Made by a program: the position numbers and the translations under genes
The notes under the pieces: model-generated
What the model was told of the DNA's origin: nothing
Database searches by the model: none
The model's input: only the letters and a program-made list of their open reading frames with translations
Shown here: positions 5,678 to 12,960 of the stretch, one piece after another
Position numbering within the stretch: the stretch's first letter is position 1
Layout: the number at the start of each line of letters is the position of its first letter
Assembly: GCA_963169055.1 (NCBI GenBank)
Contig: CAUJFU010000268.1
Location: forward strand, 1 to 13,206
Length of the DNA stretch: 13,206 nt
Reading direction: 5' to 3'
Source of the DNA: Myxococcota bacterium
Lineage (GTDB): Bacteria; Myxococcota_C; UBA6777

Positions 5678-8211
5678 GTCGCAACAAGAGTAGTTCGGTG
5701 GGGTCGGCTCGTTGTGTTTGCTTGTGGATGCCTGTCTTTTTCTGCTTGTGGGGGGCTGTGTTTTTCTTCGATACATCGGCGGCTTTGGCGTGGCATTCGT
5801 TGACGACGGGTGGGCAATGCAAACAAACCCAGACATCTTGTCGGACAACGATCGGCAACGCGGGCGGGGCGGATGCGTGTTGTGACCCGCTCAGTTCGGG
5901 TCTTGCGACTTGTGCTGCGCAGAATGAGTGTGTGGGGGGAAATCCGTACAAGTGGCCTTCTTTGCCTGTCGGATGGTATCTCAACCTCAACAATATGCCC
6001 GGACAGGGCGGATACCAAGGCAAAACAGGAACCACTATCGAGGCAACTTTAAAGGCGGCTTGGGATGCTTGGACGCAGCCGACTTGCACAGACTTTGCGC
6101 ACAATTATCTCGGACAAACCACCACCAAAGGGAACCCGTCGGATCGGCGTTTGGTGTGTTGGTTGCCGTCAAGTGCGGATTGGTCGGCGATGCGACTGCC
6201 TTCTTCGGTGCTTGCGGTGACGCAACCAGCGGTGTCTTTGAATGGTTCGTTGATCGATGCCGATATCGCTTTTAACCCCCTTCCTTCGGGGCGTTTGTGG
6301 GGGATGACGCCCAACGTACAAGCCAACGAGATGGATTTTGCCGATGTAGCGGCGCACGAGATCGGCCATGCCCTTGGTTTCGGGCATACAGCCCCGCGTT
6401 CTTCGCTGATGTATTTTTCGGTGCGTGGCGTGGGACCGTTGTTTAACGGCATCACTTCGGACGAAGAATCGGGGGTTTGTACGATCTATCCGACCACAGG
6501 CTGCACTTCGGCAACGCAGTGCGGAACGTGCCGCGATTGTGTAAGCGGAAAATGCGGCCCCAAGGCGTTTTCCATTCCACCCCAAAACTGTAAGCCATGC
6601 CGTCAAGATGCCGATTGTGGCGGTGGTGCCTGCGCCCAAGTCGACGGTCGTTCGCGCTGTTTGTTGCGTTGTGATGCCGCAGGCTGTTGTCCTTCGGGTA
6701 CAAAGTGCCAATCTTCGGGATCTTCGATGCTTTGTATGCCTGACTCCAACAAATGCCCCGATGCTCCTTGCGCAACGACCAGCGAGTGTGGAAGCAACGA
6801 GATTTGCCAAAATAGCCGCTGCCAAAAAACGTGTCAGATCGATACGGATTGCGCAGCAGGTTTTGTATGTAAGAATCAGGCTTGCATCGAAGCGCAACCC
6901 GCGAATCTCGGCCAGCCTTGCAACACCAATATCCCTTGTGTGGCAGGGACGATCTGTCAAAGCACTTCCAAGGGGCAGATCTGCACGGTGGCTTGTGGAA
7001 CAGGAACAGGAGGCTTCCCGAACGGGGCGGCTGGTTCGTCGTGTTCGTCGTGTGCAGCGGGAACCTCTTGCATCAACAACGTCGGTTTGAGCGCTTGTTT
7101 GCGGAGTTGTTCAAGCAACAGCACATGCGCAGCAGCAGGAGGCGGACTTTGCGGGCGGATCAACAGCGGTACGCCGTTTTGTTTGTGCCGTGGGGATGCG
7201 GATTGTGCGAGCGGATACAACTGCAACAAAGAGGTGTTAGGCAATCTGGGCCTTGGCGCTTGCGCACAGCGCGGGGGCGGGACGTGTCCGACAGGGTACA
7301 CGTGTGATGGGAGTTTTTGCACACCAAGCGGAGGAGCCGTTTGTGGAAACGGAAGCTGCGATGGTAACGAGGATTGCAGTTCGTGCCCAAAAGATTGCCC
7401 TTGCCCAAGCGGACAACAATGTCAAGGAGGGGTTTGCATCACACCTTCAACGTGCGGAAACGGAGCGTGTGATGCAAATGAAAATTGTGCAACGTGTGCG
7501 CAGGATTGCGCGTGTTCGCCAACACAGATCTGCAACGCAGGAAAATGCGAAGAAAACAAGCCGCAATGTGGCAATGGGATCTGCGACAACAACGAAACCT
7601 GCGATGCGTGTAAGGCGGACTGCCTTTGCCCAGAAGGACTGGCCTGTAACAACGGCCTTTGCAAGCCGTTGGCAAATTGTGGAGATGGGCGCTGCGCAGA
7701 AGGAGAGGCGTGCGATTCTTGCCCGCAAGATTGCCGATGTCCCCAAGGGCAGGTGTGTTTGGACAGCCTTTGCCAAGTGAGTTCTCCCGAAGGGAACGCA
7801 AGCACCGAAGGAACAAGCGATCAAAACAGTGGATCTGAAAACACGAACGTTCGTGAAGAAGGCGGAAGCAGCATCGAATCACGGCCTTCTGATGAGCCGC
7901 GCCCCCCAGATGCCGGACCGCTTGACGGGGATCTGACGGAACGGACGGTCGGAGCTTTTGGTGGCCCTTGTCGTAGCGACGGAAGCTGCGATGGCAACGC
8001 GATCTGCGTTCAGCAGCTCGATAACACAAAGGTTTGCTTGGTTCCGAACGGATCCGAATTCAAACCCCGAGCCTTCGGATGTTCTTGTCAGTCTGTGCTT
8101 TCGCAAGAACCTTTGGGGCTGGCTTTTTGGCTGTTGGGGTGGTTGTGTTGGGGTGTGTGGCGCAGGCGACGAAGTGTCCAGCGCACAGAGCGTGTTTTGT
8201 GGGTGTCTTGA
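5674..8211 (+). CDS. Secreted matrixin-family zinc metalloprotease with Cys-rich repeats and MYXO-CTERM-like tail
   Basis: The product has 845 residues. An N-terminal hydrophobic segment (about 14-39) ending in AALA acts as signal peptide. The catalytic domain (about 40-275) has the metzincin zinc site HEIGHALGFGH (228-238: H228, E229, H232, H238) and a Met-turn SLMY (244-247). It has Cys pairs typical of secreted proteins. A long Cys-rich stalk follows. Residues 557-700 are four ~37-residue repeats, each opening with CGNG or CGDG and containing an ExC..C..DC core. A Ser/Glu/Pro linker (703-757) and another Cys pair region precede GCSC (802-805), a hydrophobic helix (813-828) and RRRR (830-833). 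That arrangement resembles the MYXO-CTERM tail, recognised by myxosortase and implying surface anchoring. ATG 5674 has AAGGAGG and overlaps the upstream stop. Substrate unknown; a predatory or nutritional role is speculation. Confidence 0.93.
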   Translation: MSRNKSSSVGSARCVCLWMPVFFCLWGAVFFFDTSAALAWHSLTTGGQCKQTQTSCRTTIGNAGGADACCDPLSSGLATCAAQNECVGGNPYKWPSLPVGWYLNLNNMPGQGGYQGKTGTTIEATLKAAWDAWTQPTCTDFAHNYLGQTTTKGNPSDRRLVCWLPSSADWSAMRLPSSVLAVTQPAVSLNGSLIDADIAFNPLPSGRLWGMTPNVQANEMDFADVAAHEIGHALGFGHTAPRSSLMYFSVRGVGPLFNGITSDEESGVCTIYPTTGCTSATQCGTCRDCVSGKCGPKAFSIPPQNCKPCRQDADCGGGACAQVDGRSRCLLRCDAAGCCPSGTKCQSSGSSMLCMPDSNKCPDAPCATTSECGSNEICQNSRCQKTCQIDTDCAAGFVCKNQACIEAQPANLGQPCNTNIPCVAGTICQSTSKGQICTVACGTGTGGFPNGAAGSSCSSCAAGTSCINNVGLSACLRSCSSNSTCAAAGGGLCGRINSGTPFCLCRGDADCASGYNCNKEVLGNLGLGACAQRGGGTCPTGYTCDGSFCTPSGGAVCGNGSCDGNEDCSSCPKDCPCPSGQQCQGGVCITPSTCGNGACDANENCATCAQDCACSPTQICNAGKCEENKPQCGNGICDNNETCDACKADCLCPEGLACNNGLCKPLANCGDGRCAEGEACDSCPQDCRCPQGQVCLDSLCQVSSPEGNASTEGTSDQNSGSENTNVREEGGSSIESRPSDEPRPPDAGPLDGDLTERTVGAFGGPCRSDGSCDGNAICVQQLDNTKVCLVPNGSEFKPRAFGCSCQSVLSQEPLGLAFWLLGWLCWGVWRRRRSVQRTERVLWVS
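7342..7773 (+). repeat. Four Cys-rich protein repeats within the matrixin gene
   Basis: The repeats begin at residues 557, 594, 632 and 669 (period about 37). Each has about eight Cys with the order CGNG-x-C, ExC, C, DC-x-C, GxxC and a closing C. At DNA level they are well diverged, so the duplications are old, unlike the repeat in the upstream gene. They probably form disulfide-bonded stalk modules. Confidence 0.8.
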
Positions 8212-8219
8212 AAAACGAT

Positions 8220-8405
8220 ATTTGTATAGTAATGGACGCGGTTGAATGGCGTTGTGGGGCGCTGTCCCACGCCCCGCCATAGAGCGCGGCCCCCTTGACC
8301 CCGTATTGGCGAACAGAGCATCGTTTTTCAAACCAGCGACACTCTCGCTTGGGCGTTCGCGAACATGGCTTTTGTTGGCAATCGCGCAACTTCTATTTAT
8401 ACAGA
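8220..8405 (+). repeat. Dispersed structured element, copy 1
   Basis: This copy starts near ATTTG at 8220 and ends near the -10 box at 8403. It aligns along its length with the reverse complement of 10321-10501 and with 12961-13120. Shared blocks include GTTGAATGG, TTGACCCC, TTGGCGAACAG, CTCTCGCTTGG and GCGAACA-GGCTTTT. Hairpins: 8254-8270 (7 bp, one G-T pair) and 8333-8352 (7 bp with one bulge). A 10-bp palindrome GTTCGCGAAC is at 8355-8364. The second hairpin seen in the other copies (here about 8280-8296) is eroded. It begins 8 bp after the matrixin stop and ends about 15 bp before the SUKH start. Confidence 0.85.
8375..8403 (+). promoter_or_regulatory. Sigma70-type promoter of the SUKH gene, inside the repeat's 3' end
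   Basis: TTGGCA (8375-8380) and TATACA (8398-8403) are 17 bases apart. The start would be near 8410, giving a very short leader before ATG 8421 that would retain only part of the AAAGGGA ribosome-binding sequence. Transcription from further upstream through the repeat is also possible. Confidence 0.5.
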
Positions 8406-8420
8406 AGAAAGGGATCTGGA

Positions 8421-8936
8421 ATGACGAATTTAGCGTTGGGATCATGGAAAAGAGTGGTTGATTTTTTGGAGGAAAAATTTCCTGTGGCGTATGGTTTTTT
8501 GCGATCCGCCGCAAGCGACGAACAAATCGATGCGTTGGAAGCGGCCTTGGGTCGAGGGATTCCCTCCGATATTCGGGCGGTTCTGTTGTGCAACAACGGA
8601 TCGGATGAGTCGTATGTGCTAGGAAGTTGGTTTTTGATGGGGACACGCGATATCTTGGTGGAGTGGAAGTTAAACAATCAGATCGCCGCAGAGAACCCAG
8701 ATTACGAGTGGCAGCCTCAGTGGTTGCCTGTGTTGGGCAACGGGGGCGGGGATTTTTTGGTGCTGGATATGGATACAGGCGAGTGTTTGGAAGCCTTTCA
8801 CGACCCGTATGATCGCGTGGTGGTGGCCCCTTCGTTTGGGCATTGGCTGGCAAGGTTGGCACATCAACTTGAAGCAGGTTACTATGAAGTGATCGAAGAA
8901 GGCGAAGTATTCGAGATTTTGGACGAAGAAGATTGA
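8421..8936 (+). CDS. SMI1/KNR4 (SUKH-1) family protein
   Basis: This 171-residue acidic protein shows the SUKH-1 pattern: an N-terminal helix pair, ALGRGIPSDIRAVLLCNNG (42-60), then WLPVLGNGGGDFLVLDMDTG (101-120). It ends with the FGHWLARLAHQLEAG helix (139-153) and an acidic tail EEGEVFEILDEED. Bacterial SUKH proteins often act as immunity proteins in polymorphic-toxin loci, and others are cytoplasmic proteins of unclear role. No toxin with a recognisable nuclease or deaminase domain is adjacent, so the immunity role is only a possibility. ATG 8421 is chosen over the frame opening at 8295 because that extension lies within the dispersed repeat and the domain begins here; AAAGGGA lies upstream. 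It is followed after 42 bp by the 280-aa gene, probably in the same transcript. Confidence 0.9.
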   Translation: MTNLALGSWKRVVDFLEEKFPVAYGFLRSAASDEQIDALEAALGRGIPSDIRAVLLCNNGSDESYVLGSWFLMGTRDILVEWKLNNQIAAENPDYEWQPQWLPVLGNGGGDFLVLDMDTGECLEAFHDPYDRVVVAPSFGHWLARLAHQLEAGYYEVIEEGEVFEILDEED

Positions 8937-8978
8937 TATCGAAGTGTCAACAAGGGCGGATAGGAGTGTTAAGTCAAG

Positions 8979-9821
8979 ATGGTTGATTCCGTGGTAGGCA
9001 AGGAAACAGAGCGTCCGATCTGGCATTTTGATTTGCAGGTGTACGGATCGTTTGTGATCAGTACGCGATTTCAGCTTGAAGAAGTGGAGGCTTTTTTTGC
9101 AGAAGAGATCGTTTTTCGTGACATCGAAGTAAGACCTGCTTCGTATGGTGCGCAGATTTTTTTCAAGATGCACGCAGAAAATGGCTTGGTGGGAAGTCAT
9201 ATCGCGCTATTTTACTTGGAGCGGCTGTTGGATGTTTTGGCGACACGTTGCAATCTGCCGCTGTTGGCGAGCCGCCAAGAAGCACGCCCGTTTATGCGGG
9301 ATCGGGGCATTACCAAGCGGGCGCTTGAAAAACCCGAGTGGCAAAGTGCTTTTCGAGAGACACATTTTCTGTTTCACCAAGAACCCCGATTTCTCGGCGC
9401 TTTGGGAGCCTATCGCCAAGGGCTTTGTCAAGAAGGCCCTGCCGAGCGCTTTTTGGCTTTTCATCAGGTGCTATGCAGTCGAGCGATACAGGATGCAGGG
9501 AACCTGTGGACAACGATCCACGAGCATTTTGCGAGCCTTGAGCGCGGTTTGACCGAAGTCTGGGGCGCAACGCAGGCGTGGCCGTTTTTCTTGCGCGAGG
9601 ATGGGGCGCTCGAAGAAGTGGTTTCGCTCGCGATCCAATGTCACAAAGGATCCGCCCCGTTGATGCCGTCGGTGCTTGGGCGGATCTTTGAACGGCTCGA
9701 TCTTCTTCACCGCGCTGCATACGCGCTTTTGGTGGCTTGGCGAAAACAGATCGAGATCCCGGGCGAGTTTTATCACATGAATGTCTATCCCGAGACAGGG
9801 TGGGGATATCTTGTGCATTAA
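8979..9821 (+). CDS. Protein of unknown function, cotranscribed with SUKH gene
   Basis: The 280-residue product has no signal peptide or membrane segment and is probably cytoplasmic. I do not recognise a family. Residues 1-100 alternate hydrophobic and polar residues as in a small alpha/beta domain (WHFDLQVYGSFVIST at 15-29). From about 130 onward the protein is mainly helical, with aromatic-rich helices around FLGALGAYRQGLCQEG and ERFLAFHQVLCSRAIQD. That helical pattern faintly recalls HEPN-like or MauJ-type proteins, but no HEPN R-x4-6-H motif is clear, so I do not assign it. ATG 8979 has GGAG twelve bases upstream, a rather long spacing, so the start is moderately sure. Its TAA at 9819-9821 shares TTAA with the stop of the convergent minus-strand gene. 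Position behind SUKH suggests a shared role, possibly toxin/immunity-related. Confidence 0.8.
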   Translation: MVDSVVGKETERPIWHFDLQVYGSFVISTRFQLEEVEAFFAEEIVFRDIEVRPASYGAQIFFKMHAENGLVGSHIALFYLERLLDVLATRCNLPLLASRQEARPFMRDRGITKRALEKPEWQSAFRETHFLFHQEPRFLGALGAYRQGLCQEGPAERFLAFHQVLCSRAIQDAGNLWTTIHEHFASLERGLTEVWGATQAWPFFLREDGALEEVVSLAIQCHKGSAPLMPSVLGRIFERLDLLHRAAYALLVAWRKQIEIPGEFYHMNVYPETGWGYLVH

Positions 9822-10369
9822 GGCTGCTTCTTTTTGGGACAGCGACGAAAGGTCAGTGCGCGGTGGTGGATTTGACAACGCAACCCTTTCAACCAGCCGT
9901 CCGTTTGGAGTGGATGTTTTCGTCTGACATACAGGCGCAATTTGTACGCTTTGTGTTCGGGAGAGATTTCGATACTAAATCGCCGTTTTCCCCAGTGCGT
10001 GAAGGTATAACGAAAGTACTTCTTTTTGGACTTCCAGCACCCGAAAGCCTCGGAACGAACCCCATTTTTTTGAGTGGGATACGTCGGATAATCGATGCTT
10101 TCGTTGTACCATTTTCCGTTGAGTTGCAGCGTAATATCGATTCTTTTGCTGCAAGTTCGGCCTCCTGCGCAATGATGGCTCCAAGTGACTTCGATGCGCC
10201 CACTTTTTTGGTTTTTTTTGATCGGCCAACATCGGGCGCGAGCAGACGTGACGGAAGATGCGTAGGATGGCGCAGGGTCTTCAAGAAAACAGAACCAAAA
10301 AGCAAAAAAGCAAGAGAGGAATGTAGAACAGGAGCTGCGCAGTCGGCCCAAAAAAAGCCGTGTTCGCAC
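9818..10369 (-). CDS. Small basic, probably secreted protein of unknown function; start uncertain
   Basis: From GTG 10369 the product is 183 residues with a plausible signal peptide: basic MRTRLFLGRLRSS, hydrophobic STFLSCFFAFWFCFL, then EDPAPSYA before Ser-Ser. The mature part is Lys/Arg-rich, with Cys residues spread through it (for example in SHHCAGGRTCSKR and FGCWKSKKK) and alternating strands such as RIDITLQLNGKWY and FSIEISPEHKAYKLRLYVRR. This suggests a small disulfide-bonded beta protein. There is no internal Met anywhere in the body. The open frame continues to ATG 10600, which has an excellent AAAGGAG five bases upstream. However, the ~77 added residues are mostly encoded by the dispersed repeat and do not look like a natural N-terminus. 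TTG 10351 is a third option. A start lost when the repeat inserted is possible. Family not recognised. Confidence 0.55.
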   Translation of the reverse strand: MRTRLFLGRLRSSCSTFLSCFFAFWFCFLEDPAPSYASSVTSARARCWPIKKNQKSGRIEVTWSHHCAGGRTCSKRIDITLQLNGKWYNESIDYPTYPTQKNGVRSEAFGCWKSKKKYFRYTFTHWGKRRFSIEISPEHKAYKLRLYVRRKHPLQTDGWLKGLRCQIHHRALTFRRCPKKKQP

Positions 10370-10501
10370 CCATCCAAGCGAGAGCGTCGTTGGTTTGGAA
10401 AACAGTGACCTGTTCGCCCAACATGGGGTCAAGGGAGCGCCGCTCCCTTGCGGGGCGTGGGGTGGAACCCCACAAAACCATTCAACTGCATCAGTCCAAA
10501 T
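10321..10501 (-). repeat. Dispersed structured element, copy 2 (inverted)
   Basis: This is the best-preserved copy by structure, in reverse orientation. Hairpins: 10457-10473 (perfect 7-bp stem), 10430-10450 (perfect 9-bp stem, loop of three), 10374-10393 (7 bp with one bulge) and 10336-10368 (two-part stem TGCG/CGCA and CGGC/GCCG around a T-rich loop). Its 3' end overlaps the signal-peptide region of the minus-strand gene at 9818-10369. A weak promoter-like pair (TTGTTT and TATTTG, 18 bases apart) sits at its 5' edge on the minus strand. Confidence 0.85.
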
Positions 10502-10753
10502 AGAAGTGATGCCATGAAAAAAACAAACTTTATTTGTACTTTGTTTGGTTTCTAGGGCGGAGGTTGTAGAGGACAGGGGGCGTGTGTTGTGAGGGGTCAT
10601 CAAGGCTCCTTTGCGAGAGGCGAGAAAAGGGGAGAGCGGGCTTGCGAAGGGGGATATACGCAGGAGGGGAAAAAACGTGCTTTTGAGGCCCCAAGGGAAG
10701 CGCTTGGGGAGCGTGGGGGCGGCGGAACCAAGACCGGTGTGTTGGGCAAGTTT
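10502..10753. other. Intergenic stretch without a supported gene
   Basis: This purine-rich (plus strand) region has no convincing gene. It holds a good AAAGGAG followed by ATG at 10600 on the minus strand, opening the frame that runs through repeat copy 2. A 17-bp sequence CCAAGGGAAGCGCTTGG at 10691-10707 is an imperfect copy (16 of 17) of 10757-10773, which encodes the last residues of the DUF2269 protein. Confidence 0.5.
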
Positions 10754-11230
10754 TCACCAAGGGAAGCGTTTGGACACCATGATGTAGATGGTCCAAACGG
10801 ACGCTCCAAAAGCAGGGAAGCCGAGCAGAAGCCACCACAAGGCCCATGTGTGATAGCGCGGTGGGAGGGGCGTTTGTGTGGCTTGGGCGTGGAGGGCGGC
10901 TTCACGCATCCAGATCTGCATCATGGCGGCAGGCACCCAACAAAGGCCCGCAAGCGCATACAGCCCAAGACCCGCCATAATCCAAGGCGTTGTCAACGGG
11001 ATACCGAGATACCAAACCATCCACAAACCCGTCAGGGGAAGCAAGATCCCCGAAGGGATGGTGAACAGCCAGTCGGCAAGGACGATATTCTTTTGCGCAA
11101 ACACGATATCCTCGATATTTCCGCTTTGATCGGCGCGGAACTTAAAAAAGGCACTCCCTAAACCTGTTCCGAAAAACAAGGTCGCTGCGAGGATATGGAT
11201 GGTTTTTAAAAGCAAATAAAACGAAGTCAT
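10754..11230 (-). CDS. DUF2269 family integral membrane protein
   Basis: The 158-residue protein has four predicted membrane helices (about 4-26, 50-72, 82-104, 128-150). Its features match the DUF2269 family (predicted integral membrane proteins): KTIHILAATLFFGTGLGSAF with a conserved His12, then ADWLFTIPSGILLPLTGLWM (52-71). Biochemical function is unknown. The length is normal for the family. ATG 11230 has AAGGA ten bases upstream. It is divergent from the SDR/DoxX gene at 11370, separated by about 140 bp. DUF2269 genes commonly sit beside such fusion genes in Proteobacteria as I recall, which suggests a joint membrane redox or quinone-related role; that link is inference. Confidence 0.9.
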   Translation of the reverse strand: MTSFYLLLKTIHILAATLFFGTGLGSAFFKFRADQSGNIEDIVFAQKNIVLADWLFTIPSGILLPLTGLWMVWYLGIPLTTPWIMAGLGLYALAGLCWVPAAMMQIWMREAALHAQATQTPLPPRYHTWALWWLLLGFPAFGASVWTIYIMVSKRFPW

Positions 11231-11369
11231 GTCAAAGAATTCCTTGTCTGTTCTGTCCTATTGAAAAAAAACAAAGCGATGTATGGTTTTTTGGCGCGTC
11301 ATGGGAAGAGTTGCAGCATCTGGCTGGTGACGTCAAGCGCGTTTTTTTAGAACGAAGAGCGAGGGTGTG
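11231..11369. promoter_or_regulatory. Divergent promoter region with TGACGTCA palindrome
   Basis: The region must hold promoters for the DUF2269 gene (minus) and the SDR/DoxX gene (plus). A perfect 8-bp palindrome TGACGTCA is at 11328-11335, about 35 bp before the plus-strand start. No near-consensus -35/-10 pair with correct spacing was found on either strand; TTGAAA at 11263-11268 is a possible plus-strand -35 without a good -10. A shared regulator of both genes is plausible. Confidence 0.35.
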
Positions 11370-12683
11370 ATGCCACAAAGAAAGACGATTTTTCTAACGG
11401 GTGGAAGCGGATTTATCGGTCGCCATGTGTTGGAAGCGCTATCGAAAAGGGGCCATCGCGTGACGGCGTTGTTGCGGGCAAAGCAAGCTACACGGATCGA
11501 GCAGATGCAGTGGCCGGGCGTGCGGTGTGTGGTGGGAGACTTTGCGCAACCCACCGCATGGGCGGACTCTTTGCAAGGCCATGATATCGCGATCAACCTT
11601 GTGGGGATCATCCGTGAACAAGGTGATGCGCGATTTGATATCTTGCATCAGGCCGCTCCCATCGCGCTTTTTGATGCGGCAAAACAGGCGGGTGTCAAAA
11701 AGATCATCCAACTCAGCGCGTTGGGCGCGGACGACGGGGCCCAAAGCCACTATCACCGAAGCAAACGCGCCGCAGATCAGCACCTTGCGACTTTAGGGAT
11801 CCCTTATGTTGTCTTGCGCCCGTCCTTTGTGTATGGCCCACAAGATCACTCGATGACCTTTTTTACTTCGCTGGCTGCGCTGCCTGTGACGCCCGTCGTT
11901 GGGGATGGAAAGTACCTTGTGCAGCCGATTCATGTAGACGATCTGGTTCACGCTATCACGCGAGCCGTTGAAGACGACGATATCGCGGATGTGGCGGTGG
12001 ATGTAGGCGGAGCGGAAGCGCTTTCTTTTAACGCGATGTTGGATACCTTGGCCGGCTGGTTGGGCAAAAACAAGGGCGCGTTTCGGCTACATCTGCCGTT
12101 GTGGTGGATGAGAGTTTTGGCTTGGATGACCGATCTGCTTGGTGGAAGAGGCCCGATATCACGCGATGAATTGGGTATGTTGTTGCGCGGGAATCACTGC
12201 GACAACACGCAATTTGTGCAGATCTTTGGTTTTTCACCGATGCCGTTTGCGTTGGGGATCTCTCGCAGACCGCGCAGCCCAGAAGCCCGATGGACGGCTT
12301 ATTTAACGCCGTTGCGTCTTGTGGTGCAGTGGTCTGTGGCGTTCATCTGGATCGCAACAGGCATCGTCTCGGCTTGGATCTACCCCGAACAAGAAAGCCT
12401 CAAACTGCTTGCAGGCGTCGGTTTGACAGGAACCCTTGCAAAGATCGCGTTGTATGGGACGAGTTATCTTGAGATCGTTTTGGGGATCTGCACCGCGATC
12501 GGGTTTCGACTCCGATGGATGGGGGTTTTGCAGCTTTTTTTGATGTTTGGGTTTATGGGGATCTTGACGTATGGAAGTCCTTCGTTTTGGGTGCATCCTT
12601 TTGGCCCGCTTACCAAGAACATCCCGCTGATCGCCGCAACCTTGGTGATGATGGCGATGGCCGAAGCAGAGCGCGCTGGATAA
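11370..12683 (+). CDS. SDR-family NAD(P)-binding protein fused to a DoxX-like membrane domain
   Basis: The product has 437 residues in two parts. The N-terminal part (1-~300) is an atypical SDR/NDUFA9-like Rossmann domain: TGGSGFIG (10-17) binds the dinucleotide, GDFAQP follows strand 3, and Tyr128-x3-Lys132 is the active-site pair. LRPSFVYGP (149-157) is the typical late motif. The C-terminal part (about 312-432) has four membrane helices beginning PLRLVVQWSVAFIWIATG and fits the DoxX-like family. The fusion ties a cofactor-binding domain to the inner membrane; the substrate is unknown. GTG 11367 and ATG 11370 are adjacent in frame; ATG 11370 is preferred because GAGG lies five bases upstream. 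Divergent partner is DUF2269. A weak hairpin with a T run follows the stop. Confidence 0.92.
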   Translation: MPQRKTIFLTGGSGFIGRHVLEALSKRGHRVTALLRAKQATRIEQMQWPGVRCVVGDFAQPTAWADSLQGHDIAINLVGIIREQGDARFDILHQAAPIALFDAAKQAGVKKIIQLSALGADDGAQSHYHRSKRAADQHLATLGIPYVVLRPSFVYGPQDHSMTFFTSLAALPVTPVVGDGKYLVQPIHVDDLVHAITRAVEDDDIADVAVDVGGAEALSFNAMLDTLAGWLGKNKGAFRLHLPLWWMRVLAWMTDLLGGRGPISRDELGMLLRGNHCDNTQFVQIFGFSPMPFALGISRRPRSPEARWTAYLTPLRLVVQWSVAFIWIATGIVSAWIYPEQESLKLLAGVGLTGTLAKIALYGTSYLEIVLGICTAIGFRLRWMGVLQLFLMFGFMGILTYGSPSFWVHPFGPLTKNIPLIAATLVMMAMAEAERAG

Positions 12684-12730
12684 TCGCCCCAACAGCCCCC
12701 AAAGTAGACGATCTCTCGGAATAGGCGATG

Positions 12731-12758
12731 TGTATGTTTTCGCATACATGATCTTTTT
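12731..12758 (+). terminator. Weak candidate intrinsic terminator after the SDR/DoxX gene
   Basis: TGTATG (12731-12736) pairs with CATACA (12743-12748) around a six-base loop, followed after five bases by TTTTT (12754-12758). The stem is short and AT-rich and the T run is offset, so efficiency would be low. Confidence 0.4.
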
Positions 12759-12960
12759 CTCTCGCCGTTTTGCATGGCATACAGGCCACCCGCACCGAAG
12801 CGCAAACCAACGCAGAAAAACAATTCATTTTTTGATAAGTACTTTGTCTTTTCATTCTTTTTTGTTTTTTTGAGATGTGGCGTGCTTTTTGTTGTAGAAG
12901 CCAAACATCAAAAACGAAACGCACACAGCCCTTCACGTTAGAGGGGCGTCTCTTTCGAGG
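12759..12960. other. Noncoding stretch before repeat copy 3
   Basis: No gene is supported on either strand. The part at 12825-12880 is distinctly T-rich (several runs of six or more T), unlike its surroundings. Open frames here on the minus strand overlap the SDR/DoxX gene and have no homology-like features. Confidence 0.5.

Noticed and set aside
8295-8420. N-terminal extension of the SUKH protein
   Set aside because: The 42 extra codons lie in the dispersed repeat and its promoter, and the SUKH domain begins after ATG 8421.
10589-11161. 190-aa plus-strand frame opposite DUF2269
   Set aside because: It is antisense to a clear four-helix DUF2269 protein and has low-complexity composition.
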